Assembly: GCA_014526335.1 (NCBI GenBank)
Contig: JACTAT010000273.1
Span: 496,001-560,000 of the forward strand
Direction of reading: 5' to 3'
From: Chrysaora quinquecirrha
Taxonomy: Eukaryota > Cnidaria > Scyphozoa > Semaeostomeae > Pelagiidae
DNA length: 64,000 nucleotides
Below, piece after piece: positions 8,973 through 20,633 of the stretch. The notes below the pieces were generated by a model, which saw only the letters and a list, made by a program, of their open reading frames with translations, was not told the origin of the DNA and did not search any database. The position numbers and the translations under genes are program-made. Numbering within the stretch: the first letter of the stretch is position 1; each line of letters begins with the position of its first letter.

Positions 8973-11900
8973 ATCAATCTAGATGCTGGTCCAGACTTAC
9001 AATGCATTGGTTGTGGGTCAGTGATGGCTGCTCCATTGTTAGAAGAACATATAAAGCACTGCCAGCCATCAATTGATATGAGGTATGAGCTTCTGAATAT
9101 CTGTCACATGTAGACAAATAACAAAACCTTGACAACTTTTACCTGCTGTCACATTCAAGTTTGCTTTTTTACTCAAACTAGCATGGATTGGTAAAGTACA
9201 AGTTGTGAGTTTGTTTAATTTTCTTTTTAATTCTCTTTCATTATTGTTCGAAAACCTTCTTATTTGGGGACAAAAGCATTCTTTCAAAAGAAAACAGGCA
9301 ACTCATATTGGTTTCAACGTGCACTTTTGATTTTCTAACTTTCAGCTTTTGTTCAATTTGCAACTGGCAAATTAGGTGCAACTTGTACATAACTTGCAAG
9401 GGCACCTTACAATATCAAAAAATTGTCCCCTGTTTTCTCTTTCAGGATTGATCATGGCAACACTCCATCACCAAGCATCAAGGTTGGTTTTTTCCTCATC
9501 TGTTTGCAAAGTGGCATGTTTTCGTGGCTTTTTTGTTTTAACAATATATCTAAAAATGGGTTCCAAAAGAGATACTACACTTTCTCTGAAACAATACCAT
9601 CTCTGCCACTGGGAGGTACAGGCAACATATTTTTTATTTCTTTTCTTGATATACTCTATCAAATCTTTCAAAAATTCAGCTTGCTTGGCCTACAGTTATT
9701 GGAGGCACATGATAAAGTGCTTGACCTGCATTAATTTTGAAACCTAGTGCAGTCCATCTTATGCCCATGTTACTTGGGCCACTGCTTGCTTACAAATTTT
9801 CAAGAAAATTTTCAATTGTAATTGTTTAGCAATTTGAAGAGTCTTTCATACCTCAGCATCTATCAGAATGTGGAATATGAAGAATTCTTGGCAGTGGTGG
9901 ACACTTTGCCAAATATTGGGGGAAACTATTTTGCACCCTCTTGCCTCCCAAGTGTCCGCCACTGATTCTTGGTGTGTTGCTGTGCCTGTATTTGGAAGAG
10001 TTATTCTTTTGACAGGCATTCTCTGAAAGGGCATTACAGTGGAACGTGTGATATCTTGATTTGATATATAATAATTTCACTTTGTTTTCATATCAGGTAA
10101 CTGGTCAAAAGAGAAGTTGGTCAGACATCCAACCTGATTTCTCAGACAGCAGTTCATCAGTTCTACCAAGTAAATCTAATGGTCAAGTTTCTATATCTAA
10201 AAGATCTGGTACAGAACCAAATTCAAACAAACTCCTTGGTTGTAATTAGGTATGTTATTAATAAATCGTTTTCATAGAGAAAAAAATCCAACCTTTTCTG
10301 AACAATTTCATAACACTTTATTTTTAGATGGCAATATGTAAGTTAAATACTAAAAAAACTGGAATAAAAAGCAGATGTCACATTTTCTTAATTTTTCCAA
10401 CGCCCCATGGGGATACAGTGCCGAACAGCTCATTCTTGGTGTGGGGATACAAAGCACGATTACTCACACCTGCCACAGCAGTCTATGAGTTAAATTGACA
10501 GTAAACGCCACATGTACAAACTACATTTTTCCAGCCAAGCTGTTTTGGATTGTATGTGATGAATTACATTCATGAGATCAGACTGTATTAGATTCTTGAT
10601 TTGTGATTCTTCCTGAGATAGAGGATGGATTGCATAGTAAGTGGGATAGAGGATGAATTGCATTGTGGTTGAAGCATACTTTTTCAGGTCTATTGCAGGG
10701 CAATACTAATTTTTGTTATTTTGCATAATATATAATCAAATTTATAATACTTGGATTGTCATAGCCAAAAATAAGATCAACTCATATGTTTCATATGTTC
10801 TTCAAAATAAGAACATTCATAGGTTCTTCAAAATAACAACCTAATGAAAAACCTGGGTGAAAGGGTTCTTGCATAAAGGAATAAACATTGAAGACTTCCG
10901 GCTGCCAGTTATTACTTGCGGAAGGTTAATGTATGCAGGTTTTTACTGTATTGAGAGTCTCTGTTTATATTTTTCCTTTCTAATTTGTGTTTTTATTATT
11001 TTTAGCTGACAAAAATAAAACAAGAAACCTTGAATGTGAGATTTGCAAGCAGCTTCTTTATGATGGAACACAGATAGCAAAACCAGATTCATGTGCCTGT
11101 TTGTTCCACAATATATGCCTAAGGCAATGGAAAGACACTGTGCCTATAGGAAAATCAATTGACTGTCCAGTCTGTAGGAAACCATTCACAATAGTAATAT
11201 TGTGCGATCTCCTTGACCTGAAAACAAGCAGTCAACCAGAGGGAATGCTGGATCTGCCAAACATCATGGCCTTCGATGAAGATGAGTTGGGAAATCAGGA
11301 TACTCTGGCATCAAATGTAATAAATCAGGAAATTAATGAATCAGGCAATGCACATGAGAGCTCAACCATCCATGAGGTCTTGAAGCAACAACAAAAGAAG
11401 GAGGTGACATATACCAAGAGTGGTGAAGAGTCTTTTATGACTGTCCATGTAAGAAGAGGTCATGTATTAGAAGATGGCCTCTCAGAGCTGCTTGAAATAG
11501 ATCCTGACGAGTGGAGATCATCTTTGAAAGTTACCTTTGTTGGAGAAAGTGGTATAGACACTGGTGGTTTGTCTAGGAGTTTTCACGCTGTTGTATTCTT
11601 CCTTGGCTGAGTCAAGCCTTGTGTCTGGGAAACCACCAATGCTCACACTTTCTCACAACCAAGCATTGTTAGAGAGTGGGAAATATGAAGCATTAGGTTC
11701 GGCTTTAAGCCTGGCACTCCTTGGTGGTTTTCATGTTCCACAATTTTTCAGTAAATCACTGGTGAACTTTATATTGCAGAGAAAAGATACAAGAGATTCA
11801 GAAAGCCTCATAGCTGAGTTTCCTGACAGCATGCCTGTGTTCAAGGATAAATTGTTGGCAATTCAAAAGTCTTCAGAAATTGGGGTTTTCAATGAAATTG

Positions 11901-12575
11901 TTTCACCTGCTAATTTTCCTGAGATATATGAAATAGGTTACAGCAAGAAAGTGGAATTGTCGAATAAAGCAGACATCATACATGAAGTTGTTCAGCATTT
12001 TCAAGTCAGCTCATGCTTAGAAGAAGTACAGAGCCTTCTAAAGGGGCTGTCAAGACACAATGTGCTGTCATTGTTGCGGGAAAATCCAGAAGAGGCATGT
12101 CAATTATTCAATACCCCAATACTGCAGCTGCAAGAAATGTTGGATTTCTTCAAGCCAGAGTGGTCTTCAGAGGGCTCAAGCAGGCGAGTGAAGGAGGATG
12201 AGGTATATTATTACTGGGTTAAGTTTCTGAAGGAATGTTCACGGGGAAGAGTAACATGCCGTGCTACTAAAGTGGAAGATTTAGGAACTGACAGTAGTTC
12301 CCCAAGAAATGACCCTTTCATTGCAACCTTAAGCTTGGAAGGTGTGATGCAGTTCATCACTGGTTGCCGTCAGAAGCCCATTTCCACTCCATTTGGGCGA
12401 ATAACATTTGAACATGATAATTCAGACCCCAGTTCAAGAAGGCATGTATTTGCCAACACTTGTGCCATGCAGCTCATCATCCCTGTAAATGCAGCATACA
12501 CAGGATCTTACAAAAAAATTCATCCAACAGCTTACAGAAGATATATTCAATGGACCGGATTTTGGACAGGTGTGA
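8973..12575 (+). CDS. Spliced C2HC/UBZ-like, RING and HECT E3 ubiquitin-ligase-like gene, two single-base frameshifts
   Basis: Four exons fit by splice sites and phase: 8973-9082 (AG|GTATGA donor), 9446-9482, 10097 to 10238 or 10241, and 11006-12575. Exon 1 has CIGCGSVMAAPLLEEHIKHC, a C2HC ubiquitin-binding-like finger. Exon 4 has a RING finger (CEICKQLL, CACLFHNICLRQW, CPVCRKPF; Cys replaces the usual first His). It then has a HECT domain from LKVTFVGESGIDTGG to ANTCAMQLIIPV, with the catalytic Cys codon at 12461-12463. HECT ligases carry ubiquitin on that Cys. The frame shifts at about 11580 (TTTT) and about 12510 (A7). After the second shift the tail ends FGQV and TGA at 12573-12575, which suits a HECT C-terminus. 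The architecture is close to G2E3-like proteins. The N-terminus may extend left of 8973. Confidence 0.7.
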
Positions 12576-13495
12576 GTGTAACATGAACCACCATTTTTTA
12601 TTGTTATTGTTTTGCTGATGTTTGATCTGTGTGATTTTAGGGAAGTTTCCTTGACTTGACTATTTTGTAAAATCCAGTTTGACAGCACTTTACTTTTCTG
12701 CTGGAATATACTGTATATATACAGTATATCCTAGAATTTGAAATAAAATGCAGAAACACCACCAAGAGTAGGGCTACCACAGGATGTAAAGTTGATTATT
12801 GTTACTGTTATTGTTATTGACTATTTGTTGCTTGGGAGGGGGTACTTCATTGTGGACCTGCATCTGAAGTTTGACAACATGAACCACTTGTATGACCTTG
12901 ATTTGCTACAAGTCTTTGTTTTTGCTTTCCATTCACATTGTCATGGTACACAACGACAATGAAATAACGAGGGAGGAATTAGCAAGTCAAGCAGGATACA
13001 ATTTTTTAGCATTTCTAACTCATTTGCATAAATATCAAGGAAAAACATGTCTTATCCATGTGTATGAATTTGGTTGCTTTTAAGACTCAACAATGATCCT
13101 TTGCTACCAGACTTCCTACGTTGGTATGAGAGAATCCTTAAAACTACCAACCCATTTATCTGAATTCAGGTAATTAGCAAATAATGATTATTGCATGTTT
13201 CTTATATACTTGTTTCTTATAAAAAGAAAGCGTGTACTACGCTTTCAGAAAACGTTTTTATTTTTTTGCTATGAACAGGTCAAGAGCTATTTAACTTAAA
13301 ATTGAGAAGCTTTTTAAGATTGGTTATTTTATGCATTTTTTTCCTAGGTAAATTTTGACAATACCTTAGATATTAGCAACCATTCAGTTCAGTTTGTAGT
13401 TACCTGGCATATCGTGAAATATGAAATGTTTTGTTACAGTTGTTATCAAGTTGATACAAGTTCTTCAATGATTTGTTTTGTTTGTAAGTAGTTGT
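12576..13495. other. 3' flank of the HECT gene, with a 29-bp palindrome
   Basis: No gene supported. At 12703-12731 a near-perfect palindrome centred on CTGTATATATACAG could form a cruciform. A possible polyadenylation signal AATAAA lies at about 12741, after the HECT stop. The remainder is AT-rich and featureless. Confidence 0.45.
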
Positions 13496-16400
13496 CTATT
13501 CCAAAGTTCTCACTTCTTTCTGATGAAGTCGATTTAAAGCAGCCAGCTGAGCCACATTCAAAGGACAGCCAGTGTCAGGAACAATCACTTCTGCATTTGA
13601 CAATGGAGATTCTACAGTTGGTCCTTCATAATCTATGCCATAGGAAGTTGCTTCAGCCTGTAAATATAGTATGTTACATATGCACAATGTCAGTAAATAT
13701 GGCTCCAGAAATTGATGTTAAAGGGTAATGGCGAGAGACTCCTACATTTATTGATACAATACCTTTCCTCCCAAAATGTGCATCCATGCAGCTGCGGAGC
13801 CAGCACTTGAAAAGTTACAAAATTTTATGTGACCACCCTCTTCAAACTCTCGGAAAATGCAAACAATGCCATCTTAGTTAAATTTATACAGTGTACTCGG
13901 TTATAAAGAACATTCATTTGATCGAATCTCGGGAACCATCTTTTGGAAGAATGGTGTAAGGGACTATGGGCCAGGGGGGAGCTTTTTTGATCTTGAAATC
14001 CAGATCTTGAATTAGGTTGTCTCATCTTGAATTTTAAACCTTGAATTAGCGACTCCCAGGGTCTACTGGGATAAAATGGGTAAGTTTGGGGTAACATGGG
14101 CAGGGTGAAAGATTTGGATAAATTTTGCCAAAATCTTTTTGGAGTTTTCCCCTAGCTAGAACCCCTTAGCTACCGAACATTGATTGATCAGTCCAGAGTC
14201 AGAATATTGATTTTCAGTTCAGCCTGCCCACGGGTCTACCAAATAAAGACATAATGCTTGTGACGGCTCCCAAATCAATTATGTTAATCCTATGTTCAAA
14301 TAATGTGTGAAATGCGTCTAAACAGAGGCTGCATAAATTAATTTCCAGAAATCTGGAACTGTAGTAGCAAGCTTTTGCTCATTAATTAGTAGACCCTTTC
14401 CCCATTTGGATGATGGGTCTACACATACTGTAAGCTAACTTGTTTTACCCTATACCATATTTATGCATATGGGTCAGTGGTGGGCACCTGCCAGGCAAGG
14501 GTTATGATCGCCCCCAATGTTGCCTAAAAAAGGATCTTTCGTTTTAAAAGAATATAAATAAAGAATGCTCCCTAACTGAAACAATATAGCTTTGGCCCCT
14601 TATATTTGGCAAAGTGTCCACAATTGGAATTGACGCCTTTCAAAGCGTTCTCATTAGATCAGCAAGGATATCTAAGCACTTATATATCCTTGCTCATCCA
14701 ATTCAACCTAAATTCGTTTGACCTGTTTAGTAGGAATGAGGTATTATAAAACTGAATACATGCAAAATACAACTGGCATGGATGGCTACTCACATCTGAC
14801 CTGGTTTCCCAAATTTCCTCTGCAACTGTTGAACCAGAATTAGCAATGTTATGCAGGCCATAAATCCAAAGTTGATTTGGTGTCATACTATTGCAGCTGC
14901 TGATTTTGTGTCTGTCCCAGCCTTCAGTGAACATTGCAAGGTGGTTGTTTATTCTTTTTAAATATGTGTACAAAACATATGAATTTCATTGTCCACATCT
15001 AGCAACCCTTCTGCTTCAAGAAAACTGAATACACAATAATAGATATAAACAACACCCAGGTATACATCAACTCACAACCTTTCAATGCGTTGGTTGTGGG
15101 TGCTTTTGCCGGCAATGAAGCTTCCCCTGTCAGTACCACGTTTCATTATCATGAACCTTGCTACATCCACATTTTCAACTCCATGATCACCTCTCACTCT
15201 TGAAGGAAGGCCAAACTTGTCAACCGCTGCTATGAATGCTTCTAAGACTGTTGAGGCTTTGTTATTAGTATTACATTCAAGGAATACTATTTTTCTTGAA
15301 TACCCATCAATGCCTCCGTGAATCACGAACCGTCATCTACACAAGGAAAAAGAAAATTTCATAATAGAGGAAAAACCCTTGAAATTGTCCAGAATAGTAG
15401 GTAGATATGTAGCTTCAAATATCTAAAAATTGATCGCATAAACTCAATCTTCCAAGAAAGCATTTTTGCAGATGTACAGTATTAAGAAGCAACTAGGTTC
15501 TCTTTTCTCATTCTTCATTGACTTCCAGCCTCATTCAGCAATTTTTTAAAGTTGTTTTGAGATCCTATTTCATTACATGTCCCAATACACGTATTTTGTT
15601 TATAAGAAACTGCCCATAAGAAACTCAAATCTCAGACTGCCAAAAAATTAAGAAACTTCAGTACTGGGAAAATACAAGTTAAAACACTATTTATTTTGAT
15701 ATAAAGGAAATCCTTAACATATTTTTACTTTTTTTTACGTGTTTCCTGTATCATATTACTCGTAAGGTACCTGAGTAATGTCTAAACATTGGAAAGGCTT
15801 CAAAAAACAGTGTTTTGAAATGTTCATGAGGGACAGGTAGTGAACATGAAGATTGTTATGAAACCTTTAAGAAACTCCGAGTACTGAAAATCTGATCTTT
15901 TTAAGAAACTTTCAGTACTGGCCCAAATTCTTAGTTTCTTATAAAAAAAAGATGTCAAAGCTTTGGTTTAATAAATCTATTTTTATTTCATTGAAATACT
16001 GTACTATACCTTATAAGCTTGTGATGGCCATCTATGTGCCAAAGTGACAGTGGACCATGTACTTGATATTTTCTTCTATGTACCAATTGTAACTGAATCA
16101 TCCTTAAGAGAACTCCTTCTGGGTCCACTCTTTGCATAGCTTTCCTCAGTTTCCTTTCCTGTACCCTTAAACCATCAGCCAAAAGCAAACCATTCATGCG
16201 CCTGTATCCACAATTTGGGAAATCTTTCATTTTTTGCAGGATCACGTTATCCAGTCTTTCATCAGTTACATCACTGTATAGTTGTCCTATTTCAAGGCCA
16301 TAATCTTTCATCCTTCGTTTTATTGTTCGACTGCTTACTCCTATCATTTCACTTATTTTCTCTGTTGAAAATCCATGGGACAAATAAAACTAAAGTTGAC

Positions 16401-16707
16401 ATTTGGGAATATTGAAGGCAGGACGCCCCCAGATACCAGTTAATATCAATGGCGAAAGGTAACCTTCATTTATGTCTTCATTTACAATATGAATGCAATG
16501 TTTAGCTTTACCAATGAGATCTATGACAATTTGATTTAGATCATACAGGTCACTAGCCTTGACTACAATTTCATGTAGGTTGTCTAGTTGAAATTGAATT
16601 GAGTCTAAATCATCTTTTTTCAGAAAAGGCTGTTCCAGTCTGCTGATTAAGGTTAATAAAATTCCTCTGATGCGATTTTCGATAGTCTCCAATGGAACAG
16701 TGCAGCA
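13496..16707 (-). pseudogene. Spliced integrase-core-domain (rve) gene of the metazoan transposon-derived family, broken
   Basis: Exons on the minus strand, with matching phases: 16707-16010, 15336-15076, 15024-14794 and 13657-13496. Exon A has an N-terminal helical region, then a HTH (HGFSTEKISEMIGVSSRTIK) and SLWHIDGHHKLIR with the first catalytic Asp. Exon B has [36 protein letters not shown] with the second Asp/Glu region, and HNQRIERL. Exon C has LLDVDNEIHMF and, one frame off, YLKRINNHLAMFTEGW. Exon D has YGIDYEGPTVESP and CPLNVAQL to a TAG. Breaks: TAG at 16390-16392, TGA at about 15333-15335 replacing a Trp, and a frameshift near 14970. The family descends from DDE transposases (Ginger/IS3EU-like), and many animals keep spliced copies. 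The 1.1-kb gap 13658-14793 is an intron with nothing else seen. Confidence 0.7.
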
Positions 16708-17381
16708 CTGTAAAAAGAAATGAATAAAGTTTTAATCTTGACATCCAAGGCTGAGGGCATATGGTAACATGTAGCGACTCATGAGTTGATTACATTCAAA
16801 AGAATACAAATCAGTGAAAGATGGCCAATAAACAGCATTATTGATAGTATCCAAAACTTCCATTATCATTTTATCTAAAAAAAAGATGATCCTGTCCATT
16901 TGTGCTAGTGCCATATCAAAATACACATTAACAAGCAGCGCAGCATGAATATTATGATTATTCAATGTCTGCAGTGTATCTGAACTTTCTCACAAAATTG
17001 GAACCAGTGGCAGTACAGTATAGGCCTATATTATATCAGTCTATATCGTCCTAAAAATGGCCTAAATGAAGGGCAGCCCTTATTCGATGATGAGATGAAA
17101 ATATTTTGAAGACAAAATGAGAACATCTCCTCAGGAAAGTCAATGACAAGACTGTTGCCAGTCAAGACCTTAGAACTGAAAAAAAATTACGTTAAATACT
17201 AGATACTCACAGACATTCTCGGTGTATCTCTCGCTTGCGGCGTCCTTGTCCAAAACAAACTATATTGGTCCAATAGGTCATATTTGTCTGGAACAACATC
17301 ATTTCCTTCGCGCAAGAGTCCGTCTATCTTTTGCGCATTCAGCGCGCGCACCTCACGACTGCAGTCGAACATCATGTCAAA
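16708..17381. other. Upstream region of the integrase-like gene
   Basis: A minus-strand 77-codon frame at 16732-16965 may be another 5' exon of the integrase-like gene, but it has no clear donor. The rest has no supportable gene. GC content rises towards 17220-17380. Confidence 0.4.
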
Positions 17382-17578
17382 GGTTATTACGGACGTCTAA
17401 TGTTACTAAGGACGTCTAAGGTCACTACGGACGTTTGATAAGGTCACTACGGAAGTCTAAGTTTATTGCGGACGCCTACGGTCACTACGGGCGTCCGATA
17501 TTACTACGGGCGTCAAGGTCGCTACGGACGTCTGCTGTTGCTACGGACATCTGAGGTCACTGGTCACTACGGACGTCC
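17382..17578. repeat. About 19-bp minisatellite GGTCACTACGGACGTCTAA
   Basis: About ten imperfect units of GGTCACTACGGACGTCTAA lie in direct tandem. Most keep ACGGACGTC, so ACGTC/GACGT (half or full CRE-like palindromes) recurs every 19-20 bp. The array ends about 115 bp before the first gene of the Polinton-like element. Whether the motif binds a regulator is unknown. Confidence 0.85.
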
Positions 17579-17693
17579 AACATCACTGCTGTGTAACGCT
17601 TCGATTTTTGTCACGATTGCCGCTTGATACGGTTCTAACAAATGGTTGTTAGTGGTGAAAGGTACAATTAAAGATGCATGAGCTGTTAAATCA

Positions 17694-18508
17694 ATGGCTA
17701 TTTCTCATGCAGCACTGTCTCGTCTCTTGGAAATAGTTGGTGAAAACATAAACGATCAATTCCAGTTCCGCCGAGAAGATGCTGAAAGTCTGTTTGAGAA
17801 GAGCAAAGCACACATTCAATCAAAGCAGTACTTTGGCAGAATCACACAGTTTCTAACACTATACACTGAAGTTTTGAGCAAAGAAGAAGCGTATGAGGAT
17901 AAGCTGGAAATCTATTTGCAGAAAAATGATGACAAGTTGGAAATCTGCATGGAGAAAAAACCCCCTGTGAAGCTTTGTCTTGGAATCCGAAGCATTAAAG
18001 CATTGCTGATCTGAAAATGCTTCCACAACCATCCCGGAAAAGACCAGCGAGTGATGATGATGAGCAGATTCAAAAGAAGAAAAAGAAACAAGAAGAAGAT
18101 CCGGCAAAGATTGATGTTCAAGTGCAAGAAGTATATGCCGAAATTCTCCTGAAATATATTTTCAACAAAGCAAAAGAGTATTGTGAAAAGTGTGCAACTA
18201 CAGAGATGTGGGCAAAACAAATTGATGCTGCTGAACATAAGCAAGATTGTATGGTACATAATGCTTTTAGATTTCTAACATTTCACATTAGTTATGTCAA
18301 TTCCGACATGCTGGCTGAAGGGAAAGAATCGTTTAAGAAATCAATGTTTGATGAGCTGAAGAAGAAGAATGGTCGACTTAGTCATAGAACCAAGATTCGA
18401 GTTGAAAATCTGCATGATGAATTATCTCATCCAAGTCTCTTCACATCGATGTACCTGTTGCAAATATTGAGCAGAATAATAAACAATTTAATCATGGCAT
18501 TTGCCTAG
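17694..18508 (+). CDS. Unrecognised element-1 protein, Lys/Glu-rich, in two frames
   Basis: The first frame starts at ATG 17694 (MAISHAALSRLLEIVGENIN) and runs 106 codons of mostly helical, charged sequence. The second frame (18017-18508) overlaps the change point. It has a basic nuclear-signal-like stretch RKRPASDDDEQIQKKKKK, then a Cys-containing helical region (EYCEKCATTEMWAKQ). The two look like halves of one gene separated by a frameshift near 18000. I do not recognise the family. Its position directly upstream of the packaging ATPase and on the same strand makes it part of the element. Basic patches suggest DNA contact, but that is inference. Confidence 0.45.
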
Positions 18509-18707
18509 ACTGAACGTTGTTATACAGTTGTTATTCATGAGATGTTTAAAATTAGTGAACATTAGTTTGGTGTTATAGACAGTATTTCCATGTTATGGGT
18601 ATTAGTTCCATGTTATGGATATTATTTCAATGTTGTAGCTAGATGTAAAGAATTTATTATAAATAGATGTTACCTGTTGTATGAGATGTTTAAAATTTGT
18701 TATAAAT
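18509..18707. promoter_or_regulatory. AT-rich leader of the ATPase gene with short repeats
   Basis: It contains three copies of a TTCCATGTTATGG/TTCAATGTTGTAG-type motif (18590-18640) and two copies of ATGAGATGTTTAAAATT (18538 and 18681). It also has TATAAATA at 18659 and 18701, close to the ATPase start. A promoter is plausible but unproven. Confidence 0.35.
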
Positions 18708-19382
18708 ATGAGTTATGATTTGAGATTTAAAGCACCTTTTTCTTTGATTTTATCTGGAGTAAGCGGAAGCGGTAAAACGACTTGGGTAGAAAATCTGTTG
18801 AAAAATTATAACAATATAATTGATAATGGCAGACAATATCCCAATCTTATGTGGATCTCAGGAACAAATCAACCGGAATTGTTTGAGCGCGTTAAAAAAA
18901 GTTTTAACGGGAATTGTAGATTTATTACTGAGCTACCTGAAAACTTGTACAAAGAAATCGAAAGATCGGACAAAAGATTAACTATTGTTGTCGATGATTT
19001 AATTCATGAAATTGCCAACTTTAAGGATTTGGGAAAATTGTTCACAAAAGGAAGATCTCATCTAAACATCAATGTAATTGTTATGATGCAAAACCCTTTT
19101 CCAAGAGGAACAGAAATGAGAAATTTAGCTCTCAATACTCAGTATCAAGTTCTTTTCAAGAATCCTCGAGATAGAAGTCAAATTAGATTTCTTGCACGGC
19201 AAATTATGCCCTCATCTCCAAAAACATTCCTTGACATTTACAATGATGCAATAGCAAGAATGTACGGCTACTTACTTTGTGATTTCACACAATCGATTGG
19301 AGAAGATATGAGATTTCGCACTAATATTTTCCCTAATGAACCTCCTTTAGTGGTGTACAAGTCTAAAAAAGGCTATAAATAG
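18708..19382 (+). CDS. Polinton packaging ATPase (FtsK/HerA superfamily, A32-like)
   Basis: A DNA-packaging ATPase thought to pump the element's genome into capsids. The start is set at ATG 18708 (MSYDLRFKAPFS) because the upstream in-frame ATG at 18681 adds a non-conserved leader. The Walker A motif is GVSGSGKTTW at about residues 17-26. Walker B is LTIVVDDLI at about 97-105. A sensor-like N is in NINVIVMMQNPFPRG, followed by NTQYQVLFKNPRDRSQIRFL. The length of 224 aa is normal for the family. The frame is intact. It is followed 28 bp later by a small basic ORF. Confidence 0.9.
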   Translation: MSYDLRFKAPFSLILSGVSGSGKTTWVENLLKNYNNIIDNGRQYPNLMWISGTNQPELFERVKKSFNGNCRFITELPENLYKEIERSDKRLTIVVDDLIHEIANFKDLGKLFTKGRSHLNINVIVMMQNPFPRGTEMRNLALNTQYQVLFKNPRDRSQIRFLARQIMPSSPKTFLDIYNDAIARMYGYLLCDFTQSIGEDMRFRTNIFPNEPPLVVYKSKKGYK

Positions 19383-19410
19383 AGATCAACAATTCTATAG
19401 GACAGCAAAA

Positions 19411-19581
19411 ATGGATTCTTTTGAAAAGATAGTCATGGAGCCAAGCAAATCTGACGATGAACCAGTGAAGAAAAAGCCTAAAAAGGTTATAAATAAAGGA
19501 AGAAAGTGCAAGAAAAGAAAGCGACGAAGAAAAAAGTGTACAAATGTTAAATTGTTAGAATTGTTAATTGATTTATTATGA
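19411..19581 (+). CDS. Small Lys/Arg-rich protein (56 aa)
   Basis: A short intact frame: MDSFEKIVMEPSKSDDEP, then a dense basic run (KKKPKKVINKGRKCKKRKRR) and a hydrophobic end LLELLIDLL. Its stop overlaps the integrase start in an ATGA at 19578-19581, the same junction type seen at several other gene borders in this element, which argues that it is a real gene. It resembles core or histone-like DNA-condensing peptides of DNA viruses. Function is inferred from composition only. Confidence 0.55.
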   Translation: MDSFEKIVMEPSKSDDEPVKKKPKKVINKGRKCKKRKRRRKKCTNVKLLELLIDLL

Positions 19582-20633
19582 GTTTAGAAAAGTTATATTC
19601 TGATCCTTCTTTTCCGGGTTCTCTCGGGGGTTTAGATAAAGCGTATAGGGAATTCAAAAAAGTTATTCCTAATTTGAAAAGGAAAGATGTTGAAGAATGG
19701 AGTAAAACTAGTCTTGCCTATTCGCTGCACAAACCAAGTAGGAAGAACTTTAAACGGGAGCGGATACTAACCAATAACATTGATTATTTGTGGGAATGTG
19801 ATCTTGTTGATATGACGCATTTGAAAAAAGAAAATGACAACATTACATTCCTCTTATGCTGTATTGATACTTTTAGCAATTATGCATGGGTAAAGCCTCT
19901 AAAAAGAAAAACTGCAAAAGAAATTGTCAATGCGTTTAAAGAAATTTTATCCGAAAGAAAACCTAAAAAGGTACGATCTGACAAAGGCAGCAAGTTTATA
20001 AACAAAGAATTCCAAGCTTTGTTGAAGAAAAACGACATTGGGTTTTACACAGCAAATAATGAAGTAAAGGCAGCAATTGTTGAACGCTTTAACAGAACAT
20101 TAAAAGGATGAATGTATAGATACTTTACAGCACAAAATACGTTGAGATACATTGATAATTTGCAAGATTTTGTCAACTCATACAATAATACATATCACAG
20201 ATCGATTGGTATGAGACCTTCTGAAGTCAACCAAGACAATGTCGACACTGTTCGAAAAAGACTGTTTAAAAAAGAAACCAGAAAGAATAAAAAGCTTTTC
20301 AAAACTGGAGATTATGTAAGATTGAGTTTGAAGAAGAGAATGTTTAAGAAAGGTTACTTGCAAAATTATACTGAAGAAATATTCAAGATCAGTAAAGTCT
20401 TTAAAGAAAGATATCCAGTAATGTATGAAATTGAAGATCTACAAGGTGAAAAGATAGTTGATCGTTTCTATAAAGAAGAGCTACAGCGTGTGTATCTTCC
20501 AAAAACATTTGTTGTCGAGCAAGTGTTGAAAACTAAGAAGAAGAGGGGCAAAAACTTCTATTTAATCAGATGGAGAGGTTATCCTTCCCAATTTGATGAG
20601 TGGGTAGCTGAAAGTCAATTGGAGACAATATGA
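19578..20633 (+). CDS. Polinton integrase (rve/DDE) with C-terminal chromodomain, one in-frame TGA
   Basis: Inserts element DNA into the host genome. The N-terminal part is followed by the retroviral-type core: first Asp in WECDLVDMTHL, LLCCIDTFSNYAWVKPLK, second Asp in KKVRSDKGSKF, catalytic Glu in AAIVERFNRTLK. A TGA at 20109-20111 interrupts the frame directly after that helix. It probably replaces an Arg codon (CGA), since the next frame continues without a shift with YFTAQNTLRYIDNL and YNNTYHRSIGMRPSEVN. A SH3-like region follows, then a chromodomain (YLIRWRGYPSQFDEWVAES), typical of Polinton integrases and thought to guide target choice. The stop codon overlaps the next ATG (ATGA at 20630). 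Confidence 0.9.

Noticed and set aside
10987..11005. Open frame start just before the RING domain
   Set aside because: This stretch is the polypyrimidine tract and acceptor AG of an intron; the exon starts at 11006.
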